A DNA stretch of 53,067 nt from Carboxydocella thermautotrophica (GCA_003054495.1 CP028515.1:1-53067); one strand, 5' to 3'. Shown: positions 1-7,660, counted from the stretch's first letter. Numbers and translations: made by a program. The notes: generated from the sequence alone by a model not told the origin.

Positions 1-361
1 CCCCCTAAATAATTCCGTTCTCTTACTAATCATAGCATAAACATTATTAACATTACAAGTAATATATTTATTGTTAACTTAACTATTTATACTAATAATA
101 ATGCTATTGTTTTCGTTAGTATAAATGTTATTGTTAACTTTAATATAATTACTTATATTAACAACATTAACGCGCCCCGCCGGGTACCCGGTGCCCCGCA
201 GGGGCCGAGGGTCAGGAACGTAGAGCCTCTTGCTTCGGCCTGCCTTGCAGGACGGAGTTAGAGGCTCTAGTTATCGACCCGCAGCGGGTGGCGGTTAAGG
301 CGCCCAAAATAAAAAAATAAACCGCTCCAGCAAAAAAGTGGAGCGGGGGAGAGGGGGCAAA
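1..361. other. Palindrome-rich intergenic region, candidate partition site or origin
   Basis: There is no gene here. The left half is AT-rich and holds a 13 bp direct repeat, TTATTGTTAACTT, at 68-80 and 128-140, exactly 60 bp apart. It then switches abruptly to a GC-rich block with a row of inverted repeats: CCGGGTACCCGG (180-191), GCCCC/GGGGC (193-205), TAGAGCCTCT/AGAGGCTCTA (221-230 with 260-269) and ACCCGC/GCGGGT (277-289). If the contig is circular, this block lies directly upstream of parA, where centromeres and parA operators are often found. The function is inferred from position and structure only. Confidence 0.5.
322..346 (-). terminator. Rho-independent terminator of the RHH/coiled-coil gene
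   Basis: An 8 bp perfect stem (CCGCTCCA with TGGAGCGG) is followed, in leftward reading, by a T-rich run. It sits 16 bp past the stop of the gene at 362-1135. Confidence 0.8.
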
Positions 362-1135
362 CTACCTTTCAGCCCTCAAACGTAAAAGCTCTTCAAATAT
401 CTTGTTTTTTTCCGTCTCAAGTTCATGGATCCTGGCCTTCAGAGCATCCATTTCCGCATCCATTTTTCTTTTCTGCTCATCCGCAGCCGCTGTCAAAGCC
501 CTTTCCAGCTGAAACTTCTCCTTGTCATGCTCAAGCTTCAGCTTCTCAATTTCAGCCTGGTAAGCCAAAACCCTGGCTGCCAGCGTCTCATTTTCCTGCA
601 ACAACCTGGTTTTTTCCTCGCCCAGCTGTTCCAGCTCCTGCAGGCGTTGTCGAAGAACGTTATTTTCTTCATCCAGCCGGGCATTGGCCTTCTCAATCAG
701 CTCAATTGTGCGCCTGGCTTCATTGGCCGTCCGCTCATATTCCTCAGCTTTGTTCCTTTGCTCATAGTACAAACTGCGCAAAGACTGTAACTCTTGTTTC
801 AACAAATCAATTTCTTCATTCTTCTGGCGTTGCAGCATCTGTATTGACCGCTGAGCTTCCTCCCGGCAGTCACCCAGTTCATTCACCACCGCAACAAATA
901 TCTCTTCCACTCGTTTCAAATGCCTGGTCAGATCCTGAATCTCCTTGGCCTTATTAACCCCGGCCACTGCGTTATTAGCTTTATACAGGTCAATCATGGC
1001 CGCAAATAAATCCTTCTGAGACAGTCCGGCACTCTCAGCCAGCCTTTTAAACTCTTCCGCCGTTGCCTCCGTAGTGCTGACCGCAAACTTCTTGGTCCGA
1101 TCATCTTCCGGCAAAAAACCCCGTTCCTCACTCAT
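362..1135 (-). CDS. RHH-like DNA-binding protein with long coiled coil (KfrA/MobC-like)
   Basis: A 257-residue protein. Residues about 15-55 (KKFAVSTTEATAEEFKRLAE onward) look like a ribbon-helix-helix fold, a strand followed by two helices. Residues about 60-257 are almost unbroken charged heptads predicting a long coiled coil. Plasmid proteins of this shape (KfrA-like or accessory mobilisation proteins) bind DNA near partition or transfer sites and polymerise through the coil. The ATG is preceded by an AGGAGGGAG ribosome site. The upstream region has repeated GGTNAACC-type sites suggesting autoregulation. The gene has its own terminator and stands alone. The family assignment is inferred from architecture; no specific family was recognised. 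Confidence 0.6.
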   Translation of the reverse strand: MSEERGFLPEDDRTKKFAVSTTEATAEEFKRLAESAGLSQKDLFAAMIDLYKANNAVAGVNKAKEIQDLTRHLKRVEEIFVAVVNELGDCREEAQRSIQMLQRQKNEEIDLLKQELQSLRSLYYEQRNKAEEYERTANEARRTIELIEKANARLDEENNVLRQRLQELEQLGEEKTRLLQENETLAARVLAYQAEIEKLKLEHDKEKFQLERALTAAADEQKRKMDAEMDALKARIHELETEKNKIFEELLRLRAER

Positions 1136-1165
1136 CGTTTACCCAGCTCCCTCCTAATCTGAATA

Positions 1166-1266
1166 GGTTAACCATGGTTTACCGGTTCACTTAATCTAAT
1201 AATACCCTATTTTCCTTATTTCTAAAACAATTTTTCATAGTTTACTTATGTATATAATGGTAAACC
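1166..1266. promoter_or_regulatory. Candidate operator repeats upstream of the RHH/coiled-coil gene
   Basis: GGTTAACC (1166-1173) and GGTTTACC (1176-1183) form a near-palindrome centred on CCATGG. A third site, GGTAAACC, the exact reverse complement of GGTTTACC, lies at 1259-1266. Placement just upstream of a gene with an RHH-like N-terminus suggests autoregulation. This is inference. Confidence 0.4.
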
Positions 1267-1287
1267 AATAGGGGAGTGGGGGCAGCT

Positions 1288-1602
1288 CTAACTTCTGGCC
1301 TCAGCCTCCATTTTCTCAATCACTTGCTTAATAAGCAGATAGCTTGTAAAAATATTTTCCCTTTCTTCCTGGTCCAGCTTTCCTTTCAACCTGCTGTAAA
1401 GCCTGCGCCTTAGCCGCTTCAAATCCTTCAGCTGGCGTTCCTCCTCGGTCTCGCCGCTAAAATAACCCTTGATTTCCTGATACAACTGTTCCACCAACCC
1501 GTCATTCAGCTCCAGCTCCACATATTCCCCTTTATCATTCCTGCCCTTAATACAAAAACCTCCATCTGCAGCGATACATCTTTCCAGTTCCACCAGCCTC
1601 AC
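1288..1602 (-). CDS. Hypothetical protein, charged helical
   Basis: A 104-residue protein that I do not recognise. The first half is mixed alpha/beta; residues about 55-104 are rich in Arg, Lys and Glu and predict long helices. The start is GTG, preceded by GGGAGG. It overlaps the TGA stop of the upstream gene (1599-2126) in a GTGA arrangement, so the two are almost certainly one operon with coupled translation. No membrane segment or signal peptide is visible. Confidence 0.6.
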   Translation of the reverse strand: MRLVELERCIAADGGFCIKGRNDKGEYVELELNDGLVEQLYQEIKGYFSGETEEERQLKDLKRLRRRLYSRLKGKLDQEERENIFTSYLLIKQVIEKMEAEARS

Positions 1603-2126
1603 CTCAACAACCTCCCATCTAAATCAATGATCACCGTATAAAGCCCGTTCCTGAACTTCCTTTTGGTGTCCGCCCATCTATCCAATCTGCCTTTGTATCT
1701 GATGAAATAGGAGGCACAATATAACAACCTCAAAAATAAACCCCTTTCTACCGGATCCAGACCAAGTTTCCTGGCATACTCCGGCCTGATCAACAGGGAG
1801 GTAACCCTGAGCCTTTTCTGCCGCAAAACCCCGTTTCGTCTCATTTCAGAGACTTTCTGCAAAAACAAACGAAAATCCTTTGCCGGAACATAATTGCCTC
1901 GTATCTTTTCAACCCTCAAATGAACCGCTAATTCCTTATCGCTGACCATCTCCAGGTAAAAATACCGTGTAACCGGCCGCAAAACAAACCTCCCATATAT
2001 AAACCATCCCGCCGGCAACAAAACAAGTGCAACCAGGGGAGTAATGCCATTAAGAATAGCAATAACGCCCACTGCCAAAACCCCGGACCCAACCAGCAAC
2101 AACAACTTTCTGTAAGTCACAGCCAT
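1599..2126 (-). CDS. Small membrane protein, two N-terminal TM segments
   Basis: About 175 residues. Two hydrophobic segments lie close to the N-terminus (LLLLVGSGVLAVGVIAIL and LVALVLLPAGWFIYGRF), followed by a basic soluble domain of about 120 residues. The topology resembles PrgI/TcpE-type proteins of Gram-positive conjugation systems, but no sequence motif confirms it. The start is uncertain: a TTG at 2150 has no ribosome site, the ATG at 2126 has AGAGGG too close, and a GTG at 2120 has AGAGGG at good spacing. It is coupled to the downstream 104-residue gene. Confidence 0.55.
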   Translation of the reverse strand: MAVTYRKLLLLVGSGVLAVGVIAILNGITPLVALVLLPAGWFIYGRFVLRPVTRYFYLEMVSDKELAVHLRVEKIRGNYVPAKDFRLFLQKVSEMRRNGVLRQKRLRVTSLLIRPEYARKLGLDPVERGLFLRLLYCASYFIRYKGRLDRWADTKRKFRNGLYTVIIDLDGRLLR

Positions 2127-2150
2127 CCCTCTACTTTGATAATAATACAA

Positions 2151-2420
2151 TAATAATAATAATAATATTGTTATTACTATTATTTTTGCTATTGTTTTTA
2201 TTTTTGTTAATAATATTACTTAATGTATTCGCATTATTAAACAATTCCTGATTGATAACATTCTTGAATTTGCTTTAATATTCCTTCAAGCAATACACTT
2301 TCCACTTTCCGGGCTATATATTTTAATTCGAGGTGAATTTTTTAAGAATTGGGGAAAATTTTGAAAAACGATAAGAAAATTTATAGAAATTACCCAAAAC
2401 CCGCTTATGTCTTGGATTTA
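2151..2420. other. AT-rich intergenic stretch, no gene
   Basis: The first 70 bases are a run of TAA/TTA-type trinucleotides (2150-2225), which would melt easily. The rest is AT-rich with no supported gene. The stretch ends at the promoter of the hairpin-rich RNA. Confidence 0.5.
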
Positions 2421-2424
2421 CAGG

Positions 2425-2454
2425 TTGACATTGTACCGGACAATCTTTTATAAT
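2425..2454 (+). promoter_or_regulatory. Consensus sigma-A promoter for the NYN leader RNA
   Basis: TTGACA (2425-2430) and TATAAT (2449-2454), both perfect, are separated by 18 bp. Transcription would start near 2461, about 175 nt before the NYN start codon. Confidence 0.85.
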
Positions 2455-2460
2455 TGTTTC

Positions 2461-2615
2461 TGGAAGTAGAAGGTTCGGACTTCAACTTCTAGAGATTAAT
2501 GAAGGGCATCGCTCGGAGATGCTTCTTATTAAGGAAATTACGCAATCGAATATTCGGAATTCGATTGCTTAGAGAATTATAAAAAGCGCTAGCATTGGGA
2601 GCTAGCGCTTTTAGT
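2461..2615 (+). ncRNA. Structured leader RNA with four regularly spaced hairpins
   Basis: Downstream of a perfect promoter are four hairpins. Their loops carry GGA triplets at 2477-2479, 2515-2517, 2556-2558 and 2598-2600, a period of about 38-42 nt. Stems include GCAATCGAA/TTCGATTGC (2542-2550 with 2560-2568) and AAAAGCGCTAGC/GCTAGCGCTTTT (2582-2593 with 2601-2612). The last is terminator-like and lies just before the ribosome site of the NYN gene. The order promoter, repeated RNA hairpins, terminator-like stem, nuclease gene resembles type III toxin-antitoxin loci. GGA loops also recall CsrA/RsmA-binding RNAs. The RNA itself is inferred. Confidence 0.6.
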
Positions 2616-2636
2616 CATTATTAGGAGGAGAAAAAC

Positions 2637-3182
2637 GTGAAGAGAATTATGGTTTTTATTGATGGAAACAATTTTGAAAGTGCTGTTACAAGTCTTTTTA
2701 ATGGTATTCAACAGAGAATTGACTATGGAAAGTTGGCGAATTATATTGCTAACATAAGAAATGGTCAATTGCAAAGATTATATTACTATACAGCAATAAG
2801 CAGCCACGACAAAGCTAAAGCAGCTACCACAAAAAAATTTATCGATACATTAAACAAACATGTTCCATATTGTATTGCGAAAGCCGGTTATCTTAAATAT
2901 GTTGGGCAGAACACAAATGGAAAGGATATTTATATTGAAAAAGGTACTGACGTAAATATAGCTGTTGATTTAGTTTCTTTAGCTTATCATAATGCTTACG
3001 ATGAGGCAGTCCTGTTAAGTGCAGATACTGACTACGAACCAGCAATTCGTTTAGTACGGCAATTGGGTAAAAATATAGTAGTTGGAATCGTGGATCAACA
3101 AAAGGCCGGTTATTTAAAAGATCTATGTGATGATCATTTCGTTCTAAAACAAAGTGACTTTAGTCAAGTTCAACGAGAATAA
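2637..3182 (+). CDS. NYN (LabA-like PIN-fold) domain ribonuclease-like protein
   Basis: A 181-residue single-domain protein. The N-terminus MVFIDGNNFE carries the first acidic residue of the NYN/PIN active site. DVNIAVDLVSLA (about 105-116) and LLSADTDYEPAI (about 126-137) carry the further conserved Asp residues; SxDxD is the family signature. NYN proteins are predicted metal-dependent RNases acting in the cytoplasm. The GTG start has a strong AGGAGGAG ribosome site. It is the only gene behind the structured leader, and a strong hairpin follows it. On this plasmid it could be a toxin or a defence effector controlled by the leader RNA; that role is inferred, the fold is clear. Confidence 0.85.
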   Translation: MKRIMVFIDGNNFESAVTSLFNGIQQRIDYGKLANYIANIRNGQLQRLYYYTAISSHDKAKAATTKKFIDTLNKHVPYCIAKAGYLKYVGQNTNGKDIYIEKGTDVNIAVDLVSLAYHNAYDEAVLLSADTDYEPAIRLVRQLGKNIVVGIVDQQKAGYLKDLCDDHFVLKQSDFSQVQRE

Positions 3183-3252
3183 ACGGGCTGCTGATGTCCG
3201 GATCACCTAGCAGCCCGTTCTCTATGGCTGTATAGTCCCAACCTATACAGCC
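3182..3252 (+). terminator. Tandem terminator hairpins after the NYN gene
   Basis: An 11 bp perfect stem (3182-3192 with 3209-3219) overlaps the NYN stop codon. It is followed by a 10 bp perfect stem (3226-3235 with 3243-3252). Neither has a strong T run, so termination strength is uncertain. Confidence 0.6.
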
Positions 3253-3308
3253 TCATATCCATACTATGCCCCAATTTTAGAATCATTACACCTATTTCTC
3301 GTCAAAAA

Positions 3309-3336
3309 GGACTGCCAGGCACCTGCCTAGCAGTCC
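3309..3336 (-). terminator. Hairpin at the end of the ArdC-like gene
   Basis: GGACTGC/GCAGTCC, with an inner AGGC/GCCT pairing, overlaps the last codons of the leftward ArdC-like gene. On the minus strand it is followed by TTTTTGAC, fitting a terminator. Confidence 0.55.
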
Positions 3337-4157
3337 GCCTCGTGCCCCAAAATATAGTCAACCGCCTTCTGAGCGGAAGCCGCCGCCTGCACAATCAGCC
3401 TTTTATCATTCTTGAGTTTTCTTAACCAACTGGCAATATAGCTGGCTGAATTATCAATAGTGCTGTTATCTATCCTGGCCATTGCGCATAACATCGCCGC
3501 CCCTAATTCAGCTATTAATTCTTCCTTGCTGTAAGTTTCCGAAGCGAAGGCCGCAATCTCAGCAAAACCAGGGCGATTCAGCCTTTTTAAATGCCCGGTG
3601 CTGTGGACCAGCTCATGAAACAACGTGCAGTAATATTCTTCAGCTTTTCTGTAATCCTGTAACGGCGGCACTTTTATGCTATCACTATGCGGGTTATAGC
3701 TGGCCTGGCCCGACTGATACTCAATCCTGGGCGCATCCTTATAACCAGCCAGAATTTTTTCCGCTTCTTCTATAGGGTCATGCTCAAAAATTTCATCCTT
3801 GCGTCTGCTCTCCAAACCTTCACACTGCCGGTTAATCTCATACACCTTGTAATAGCGGAGGAGAGGGACCCTGTCAATCTCGCCGGTTTCCCCATCTTCC
3901 TTCTCAAGCCACTTCCAGAACACCACAATCTGAAATTTCTTTGCTTCTTCCGGCCTGACTTTGCCGCCTGCCTCCATGATTTGATTCCAGGTAGCATATT
4001 CTCCCGGCTCCAGCAAAAAGCAGTTAATTCCCCGGTAAGGTTTTTGGGTTTTCCAGTTCACAGCTATGGCATTGCGCCACGGCTGTCGCCAGGGGACCGT
4101 ACCCTGTTCCAGCTTCTTAATGATCCGCTCCGTTACAATCTCGTACACCTTGCTCAT
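3327..4157 (-). CDS. ardC: ArdC-like antirestriction protein / zincin-like ssDNA-binding protein
   Basis: A 276-residue protein. The N-terminal region (MSKVYEIVTERIIKKLEQG, then WRQPW and the YRGINCFLL segment) is the ArdC ssDNA-binding domain typical of plasmid and ICE proteins (DUF1738 family). The C-terminal zincin-like domain carries HELVHSTGH, a zinc metalloprotease HExxH motif, followed by a downstream Glu-rich stretch (SKEELIAELGAAML). ArdC proteins protect incoming plasmid DNA from host restriction. An ATG 57 codons upstream would extend the frame into the R1 repeat, but the ATG at 4157 has GGAGG nine bases ahead and matches the family start, so I use it. Its presence fits a conjugative plasmid. 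Confidence 0.85.
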   Translation of the reverse strand: MSKVYEIVTERIIKKLEQGTVPWRQPWRNAIAVNWKTQKPYRGINCFLLEPGEYATWNQIMEAGGKVRPEEAKKFQIVVFWKWLEKEDGETGEIDRVPLLRYYKVYEINRQCEGLESRRKDEIFEHDPIEEAEKILAGYKDAPRIEYQSGQASYNPHSDSIKVPPLQDYRKAEEYYCTLFHELVHSTGHLKRLNRPGFAEIAAFASETYSKEELIAELGAAMLCAMARIDNSTIDNSASYIASWLRKLKNDKRLIVQAAASAQKAVDYILGHEADC

Positions 4158-4221
4158 AACATCAGCCTCCATTCCAGCCATCCCGGAACCGGAGGTCGCC
4201 CGCCGGAGGCGCCTTTGGCTT

Positions 4222-4332
4222 CCCCTTGATCCCGAGCGGCTATAATTTTTGTCGGCCGGCGGTACCGGTGCCTTGGGTACATCCCGTGTACCGTCGGCCG
4301 CAAGGCCTGATGCAGCCGCTCGGGTCAAGGGG
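4222..4332. repeat. Long inverted repeat enclosing the left part of R1 copy 1
   Basis: Bases 4222-4241 pair with 4314-4332 (about 19 bp, one bulge). They enclose a GC-rich segment with a further hairpin, GGTACA/TGTACC. Only copy 1 of R1 has the left arm; in copy 2 it is replaced by a transposase fragment. Confidence 0.7.
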
Positions 4333-4523
4333 TCAAGCCCCGAAGCAAAAAATCCCCCGTAGAGGGGGATTTTTTGCGGAGCCCCTGGCGGCCCGATAGG
4401 GCCGGGGCTTGATTAAGACTGACCCGGACGGCGAACGGTGCCGGTTACATCCGGCACGGTTCGCTGATAAAAGGGAGCAAGACTATTTCGCCGACAGGCG
4501 GAATTGTCTTGCGGCGGGAATGC
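4259..4523. repeat. R1 structured repeat, copy 1
   Basis: A 265 bp sequence repeated nearly identically at 8047-8333 and in part at 10165-10271. It contains a 14 bp perfect terminator hairpin (4345-4358 with 4364-4377), a stem GGCCC/GGGCC around GATA (near 4390-4402), a long hairpin (4431-4444 with 4451-4464) and a final two-part stem closed by CAAGAC/GTCTTG (4478-4483 with 4506-4511). Stems vary between copies in a base-pair-preserving way, so this is likely a structured RNA or a folded DNA recombination site. I see no open reading frame in it. It could be a HEARO/omega-RNA-like element, an attC-like site or a non-autonomous mobile element; none is confirmed. Confidence 0.75.
4345..4377. terminator. 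Bidirectional terminator within R1 copy 1
   Basis: A 14 bp perfect stem (GCAAAAAATCCCCC with GGGGGATTTTTTGC) and a GTAGA loop, with A and T tracts on both sides. It should act on either strand and insulates the ArdC gene from the dynamin gene. The same hairpin recurs at 8132-8164, and a related one at 10165-10186. Confidence 0.8.
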
Positions 4524-4614
4524 CCGGGAGAGTGTTCAAAACTAAATAACCTTAAGCTATTTAAATAAACTATATAACTTATTGATCTACAGCATCTATT
4601 TAAATAAAGCGTTT

Positions 4615-4676
4615 ATGCCTTTTTGCATTTATCTAATAATCAATATGCGTTTTTGCATAATTTAATATTGATTATT
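4615..4676 (+). promoter_or_regulatory. Candidate XRE operator sites upstream of the dynamin gene
   Basis: Two 14 bp palindromic sites of form ATGC-NTTTTT-GCAT lie at 4615-4628 and 4645-4658, exactly 30 bp apart. The second overlaps one arm of a perfect 12 bp inverted repeat, AATAATCAATAT/ATATTGATTATT (4635-4646 with 4665-4676). The cluster ends about 55 bp before the start codon of a protein whose N-terminus is an XRE helix-turn-helix, so autoregulation is likely. Confidence 0.6.
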
Positions 4677-4731
4677 TGGTTTATTATGTTAAAATATGAA
4701 ATAGATAGCTTGTATAAAAGGAGTTGATATT

Positions 4732-6966
4732 ATGACACTTGATTTTAATCTTTTCGAATTCAACCTTAAGGATTTTCGGCAAAACAAATTAAAAATGACA
4801 CAAGAAGAATTAGCTAATCATCTTGGCGTACGACAGGATTATATTTCAAGACTAGAACAATCTTCGGATCAAATTCCTCTCAATCTATTAGCTAAAATTG
4901 CTAAACTTGCAGGAACAACTATCGATGAACTAGTCAGTTATAAACGCCCCACTCCAAGACCATTGAATCCAGTAAATACATGGAAGAATTGTGATCTTAC
5001 AAAACGCACAATTATAGACTATATTAATAAGCACTGCAATCACTTGGAAAAAATTTATAACAAACATATAAGCGATCTAAAAGAAAAAGTAGAAATTATG
5101 CTTTCAAAACCAAAGGTTGCAATTGTAGGTCATTCTGATGTGGGCAAAAGTAGGTTAATAAACACATTAATTGGATCAGAAAAAATGCCCGCACAATGGA
5201 CACCTACAACTTCGATTGCTGTTTATATAAAACATATCAATGATAGGCCTCAATATATTAAAGAAGAAGTCTGGGTTTTTAAAGCTCCTCCAGAGGGCGA
5301 ATTAGGTTGGGATGAAAGAAGATTATATGATGAAAATTATTGCAATTCTTGGAAACTAGCAAGCGGAAGCGCCGATATCCTTAAAGAATACGGAACAAGA
5401 CAAGGTAAATTTTTTGAAAAGGAACAAGCAGGGGCTGCCGTAATTTTTGTTGATAGTGAGATCTTAAATAATTGTGATATTATTGACCTTCCAGGTTTCG
5501 GAGTAGGCGATCGGCCCGAAGATGATGTGTTAGCTTTAAAAGCAAAGGATGTTGCAGATATTTTAATTTTCATGTCACATGCTGGCCAATTCATGCAAAA
5601 CACTAGTATTGAATATCTCAAACAAACTATTTACCCTTTAACAGTAATTGAAAACAAAAGTGCAAATAACCTTAAACCGTTAGCAAATCTATTTATCCTT
5701 GCATCCCATGCTCATACTGTTAATTATGAAGAGTTACCAAACATACTTGATAGCGGATGTAAAAGATTTCTTACAGTATTACCAGAATCTTTTTGGGATG
5801 ATAGAAAAGAAGTATCAGGATATGATTATAACTTTAATGATATAAGAGGTCGCTTTTTTACTTATACTACCGACAATGAACTTTTGAGAAAAGATTTCGA
5901 AGATGAATTTAAATCCCTAATAGAAACGCTGCCACTCATAATTTATGAAAAATCCATTAATTTCATAAAACAGTATATCAAAAATACTGGAAGTAATATT
6001 GATAAAGAAATAGAAGAATACAAAAATATTATCAACAAGCGCAATGAATATGAAGCATTATTAAAAAAAATAAAAAATAATGAACCTAATAGAGAATTAG
6101 ACAATCAAAGAAAAAGGCAAGAAATGATTGATTATATCAATAGTTTATCCACTTCTTCTGTTAAATCTTTTGAAGAAAAATACAACCAAATTATGTCCGT
6201 AGATAATATTGTATCAATAATCGAGAAAAAAAGATTTAAGAAAAATAAAAATGATTTTCAGTTACTTGTAAGCCACATTATTTCGTTATTAGAAAATGAA
6301 ATGAATAAAATAATTAAAAGGAATAATGTTGACATTAAAAATAAGATCGATATGTATCTTGAAGAATTCGGAAAAGACTACTCTGTTGATTTAAATTTCT
6401 CAACTAATTTTTCATTTGATGCAAAAAGAGCCTTTACTGCTGGTTTAGCAGGTGTGGCAACTCTCGGTGGACTAGCATTTTGGGCCTCTGCAATGGGAAA
6501 TTTAGGCGGTTATATTCTGGTTGCTAAAGGAGTTAGCCTTTTATCAGCAATCGGAATATCAGTCTCAGGTGGTACAGCAGGTGCAATAACGGCCGTATCA
6601 TCAATTGGCGGACCAGCTGTATTAGCCATAGCTTTAGCTATTCTCGCAGCAGTTTCAGTATATTCACTTCTATCATTAAACTGGGAAAAGAGGTTGGCTA
6701 AACATATCATTAATGAATTTGACAAAAGGAAGGTTTTGTATACATTTGTTTCTGTCATAAAAAAATATTGGGAAGATACTATAAAAGCTTTTAATCGTGC
6801 AACTGATAACTTGGAACATGAATGGAAAAAATATTTGGCTAATCTTGAAGAAATGGTAAACTCAAATGATATTGATGATATAAATCGCAAGATTGAAGCT
6901 GCTGAGGAGTTTAAAAATTTTATTTTAGGCATCCCTCTATCAAAAGATGGCTATAATTTAATTTAA
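4732..6966 (+). CDS. XRE helix-turn-helix fused to a dynamin-like GTPase
   Basis: A 744-residue protein. Residues 12-66 are an XRE/Cro-type HTH (MTQEELANHLGVRQDYISRL). Residues about 125-400 form a dynamin-family GTPase: G1 GHSDVGKS (133-140), G2 Thr near 159-160, G3 DLPGFG (252-257). Residues 400-560 are Lys/Glu-rich helices. About 565-650 is a long Gly/Ala-rich hydrophobic stretch able to enter membranes, followed by a helical tail, the layout of bacterial dynamin-like proteins. These proteins remodel membranes, and some delay phage lysis. The HTH fusion is unusual and suggests that the GTPase controls its own expression or senses DNA. It is paired with the downstream 198-residue gene, has a strong AAGGAG site, and is more AT-rich than its neighbours, suggesting separate acquisition. 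Confidence 0.85.
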   Translation: MTLDFNLFEFNLKDFRQNKLKMTQEELANHLGVRQDYISRLEQSSDQIPLNLLAKIAKLAGTTIDELVSYKRPTPRPLNPVNTWKNCDLTKRTIIDYINKHCNHLEKIYNKHISDLKEKVEIMLSKPKVAIVGHSDVGKSRLINTLIGSEKMPAQWTPTTSIAVYIKHINDRPQYIKEEVWVFKAPPEGELGWDERRLYDENYCNSWKLASGSADILKEYGTRQGKFFEKEQAGAAVIFVDSEILNNCDIIDLPGFGVGDRPEDDVLALKAKDVADILIFMSHAGQFMQNTSIEYLKQTIYPLTVIENKSANNLKPLANLFILASHAHTVNYEELPNILDSGCKRFLTVLPESFWDDRKEVSGYDYNFNDIRGRFFTYTTDNELLRKDFEDEFKSLIETLPLIIYEKSINFIKQYIKNTGSNIDKEIEEYKNIINKRNEYEALLKKIKNNEPNRELDNQRKRQEMIDYINSLSTSSVKSFEEKYNQIMSVDNIVSIIEKKRFKKNKNDFQLLVSHIISLLENEMNKIIKRNNVDIKNKIDMYLEEFGKDYSVDLNFSTNFSFDAKRAFTAGLAGVATLGGLAFWASAMGNLGGYILVAKGVSLLSAIGISVSGGTAGAITAVSSIGGPAVLAIALAILAAVSVYSLLSLNWEKRLAKHIINEFDKRKVLYTFVSVIKKYWEDTIKAFNRATDNLEHEWKKYLANLEEMVNSNDIDDINRKIEAAEEFKNFILGIPLSKDGYNLI

Positions 6967-7013
6967 ATAAGAGGGATGCCTAAAATCACAAAATCAAGAA
7001 AGGGGTATAAAAA

Positions 7014-7610
7014 ATGGGCATTATAAACGTTCCTTTTGAAATACCAAGCTGGGTTGAAAAAGGATTAAATGATGGGACTCTAATAAGAATAGGTGGGTTA
7101 GTGAGAAATGTTAATGGTGAGATTATATATCATCTAAAAGAAGCAAACAAAGCAACAGCCAAATCTATTAATCCAAAAAAAACTGTAGCAGCACTTGTTA
7201 TTGCTGGCAGTGCTATTGCTGTTACTGCTATCGTATATAGTCGTAAGTTTAAAAAACTCAAAAAATTGGAAGAAGAAATTAATAATTTGTTTGAAACTTA
7301 TATAAATAATGTAAAACAAAACAATTTAAATGTTAATAAAATAGAACAACTAGAACAAAAATGTGATGAAATATTGAGTTTAATAAATGAAATTAATTCT
7401 AATAATATAAAAATCAATCAACAAGATTTTGAAAAAATAAATACTATTATCGATTTGATAAGAAATTATATTGAACAATTAAATGAGGCTAATAATACAA
7501 ACAAGCTGATCCCAACCCCTATAAATAATGCATCAATAAAAGATAATATAATCGTTTTTAGAAAATATTTAAGCATTCAAAAAGAGATATTTAAACAAAA
7601 AGGATCTTAA
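7014..7610 (+). CDS. Single-pass membrane coiled-coil protein, dynamin partner
   Basis: A 198-residue protein that I do not recognise. Residues 1-55 form a small soluble part. One membrane segment (TVAALVIAGSAIAVTAIVYS, about 57-76) is followed by about 120 residues of Asn/Lys/Glu-rich coiled coil. It starts 47 bp after the dynamin gene with an AAAGGGG ribosome site and shares its AT-rich composition, so the two form an operon. Bacterial dynamin-like proteins often work with a second membrane or coiled-coil protein encoded next door; this one may anchor or recruit the GTPase. Function is inferred from context alone. Confidence 0.65.
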   Translation: MGIINVPFEIPSWVEKGLNDGTLIRIGGLVRNVNGEIIYHLKEANKATAKSINPKKTVAALVIAGSAIAVTAIVYSRKFKKLKKLEEEINNLFETYINNVKQNNLNVNKIEQLEQKCDEILSLINEINSNNIKINQQDFEKINTIIDLIRNYIEQLNEANNTNKLIPTPINNASIKDNIIVFRKYLSIQKEIFKQKGS

Positions 7611-7660
7611 GTACAAGAACACATCTTATCAAATATATTAAGATATAAAAAGTAACCGCT

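Noticed and set aside
2150-2230. AT trinucleotide run as a possible CRISPR or microsatellite gene feature
   Set aside because: The units are three bases long and interrupted, with no spacer pattern; it is only low-complexity sequence.
3687-4229. 180-residue rightward frame
   Set aside because: Antisense to the ArdC-like gene, with no ribosome site or motif.
4158-4328. N-terminal extension of the ArdC-like protein
   Set aside because: It would translate part of R1, lacks a ribosome site, and the ATG at 4157 has one at the right distance and matches the family.
4431-4464. R1 hairpin as domain V of a group II intron
   Set aside because: The length is similar but the catalytic AGC/GNRA positions and bulge do not match, and it varies in ways domain V cannot.
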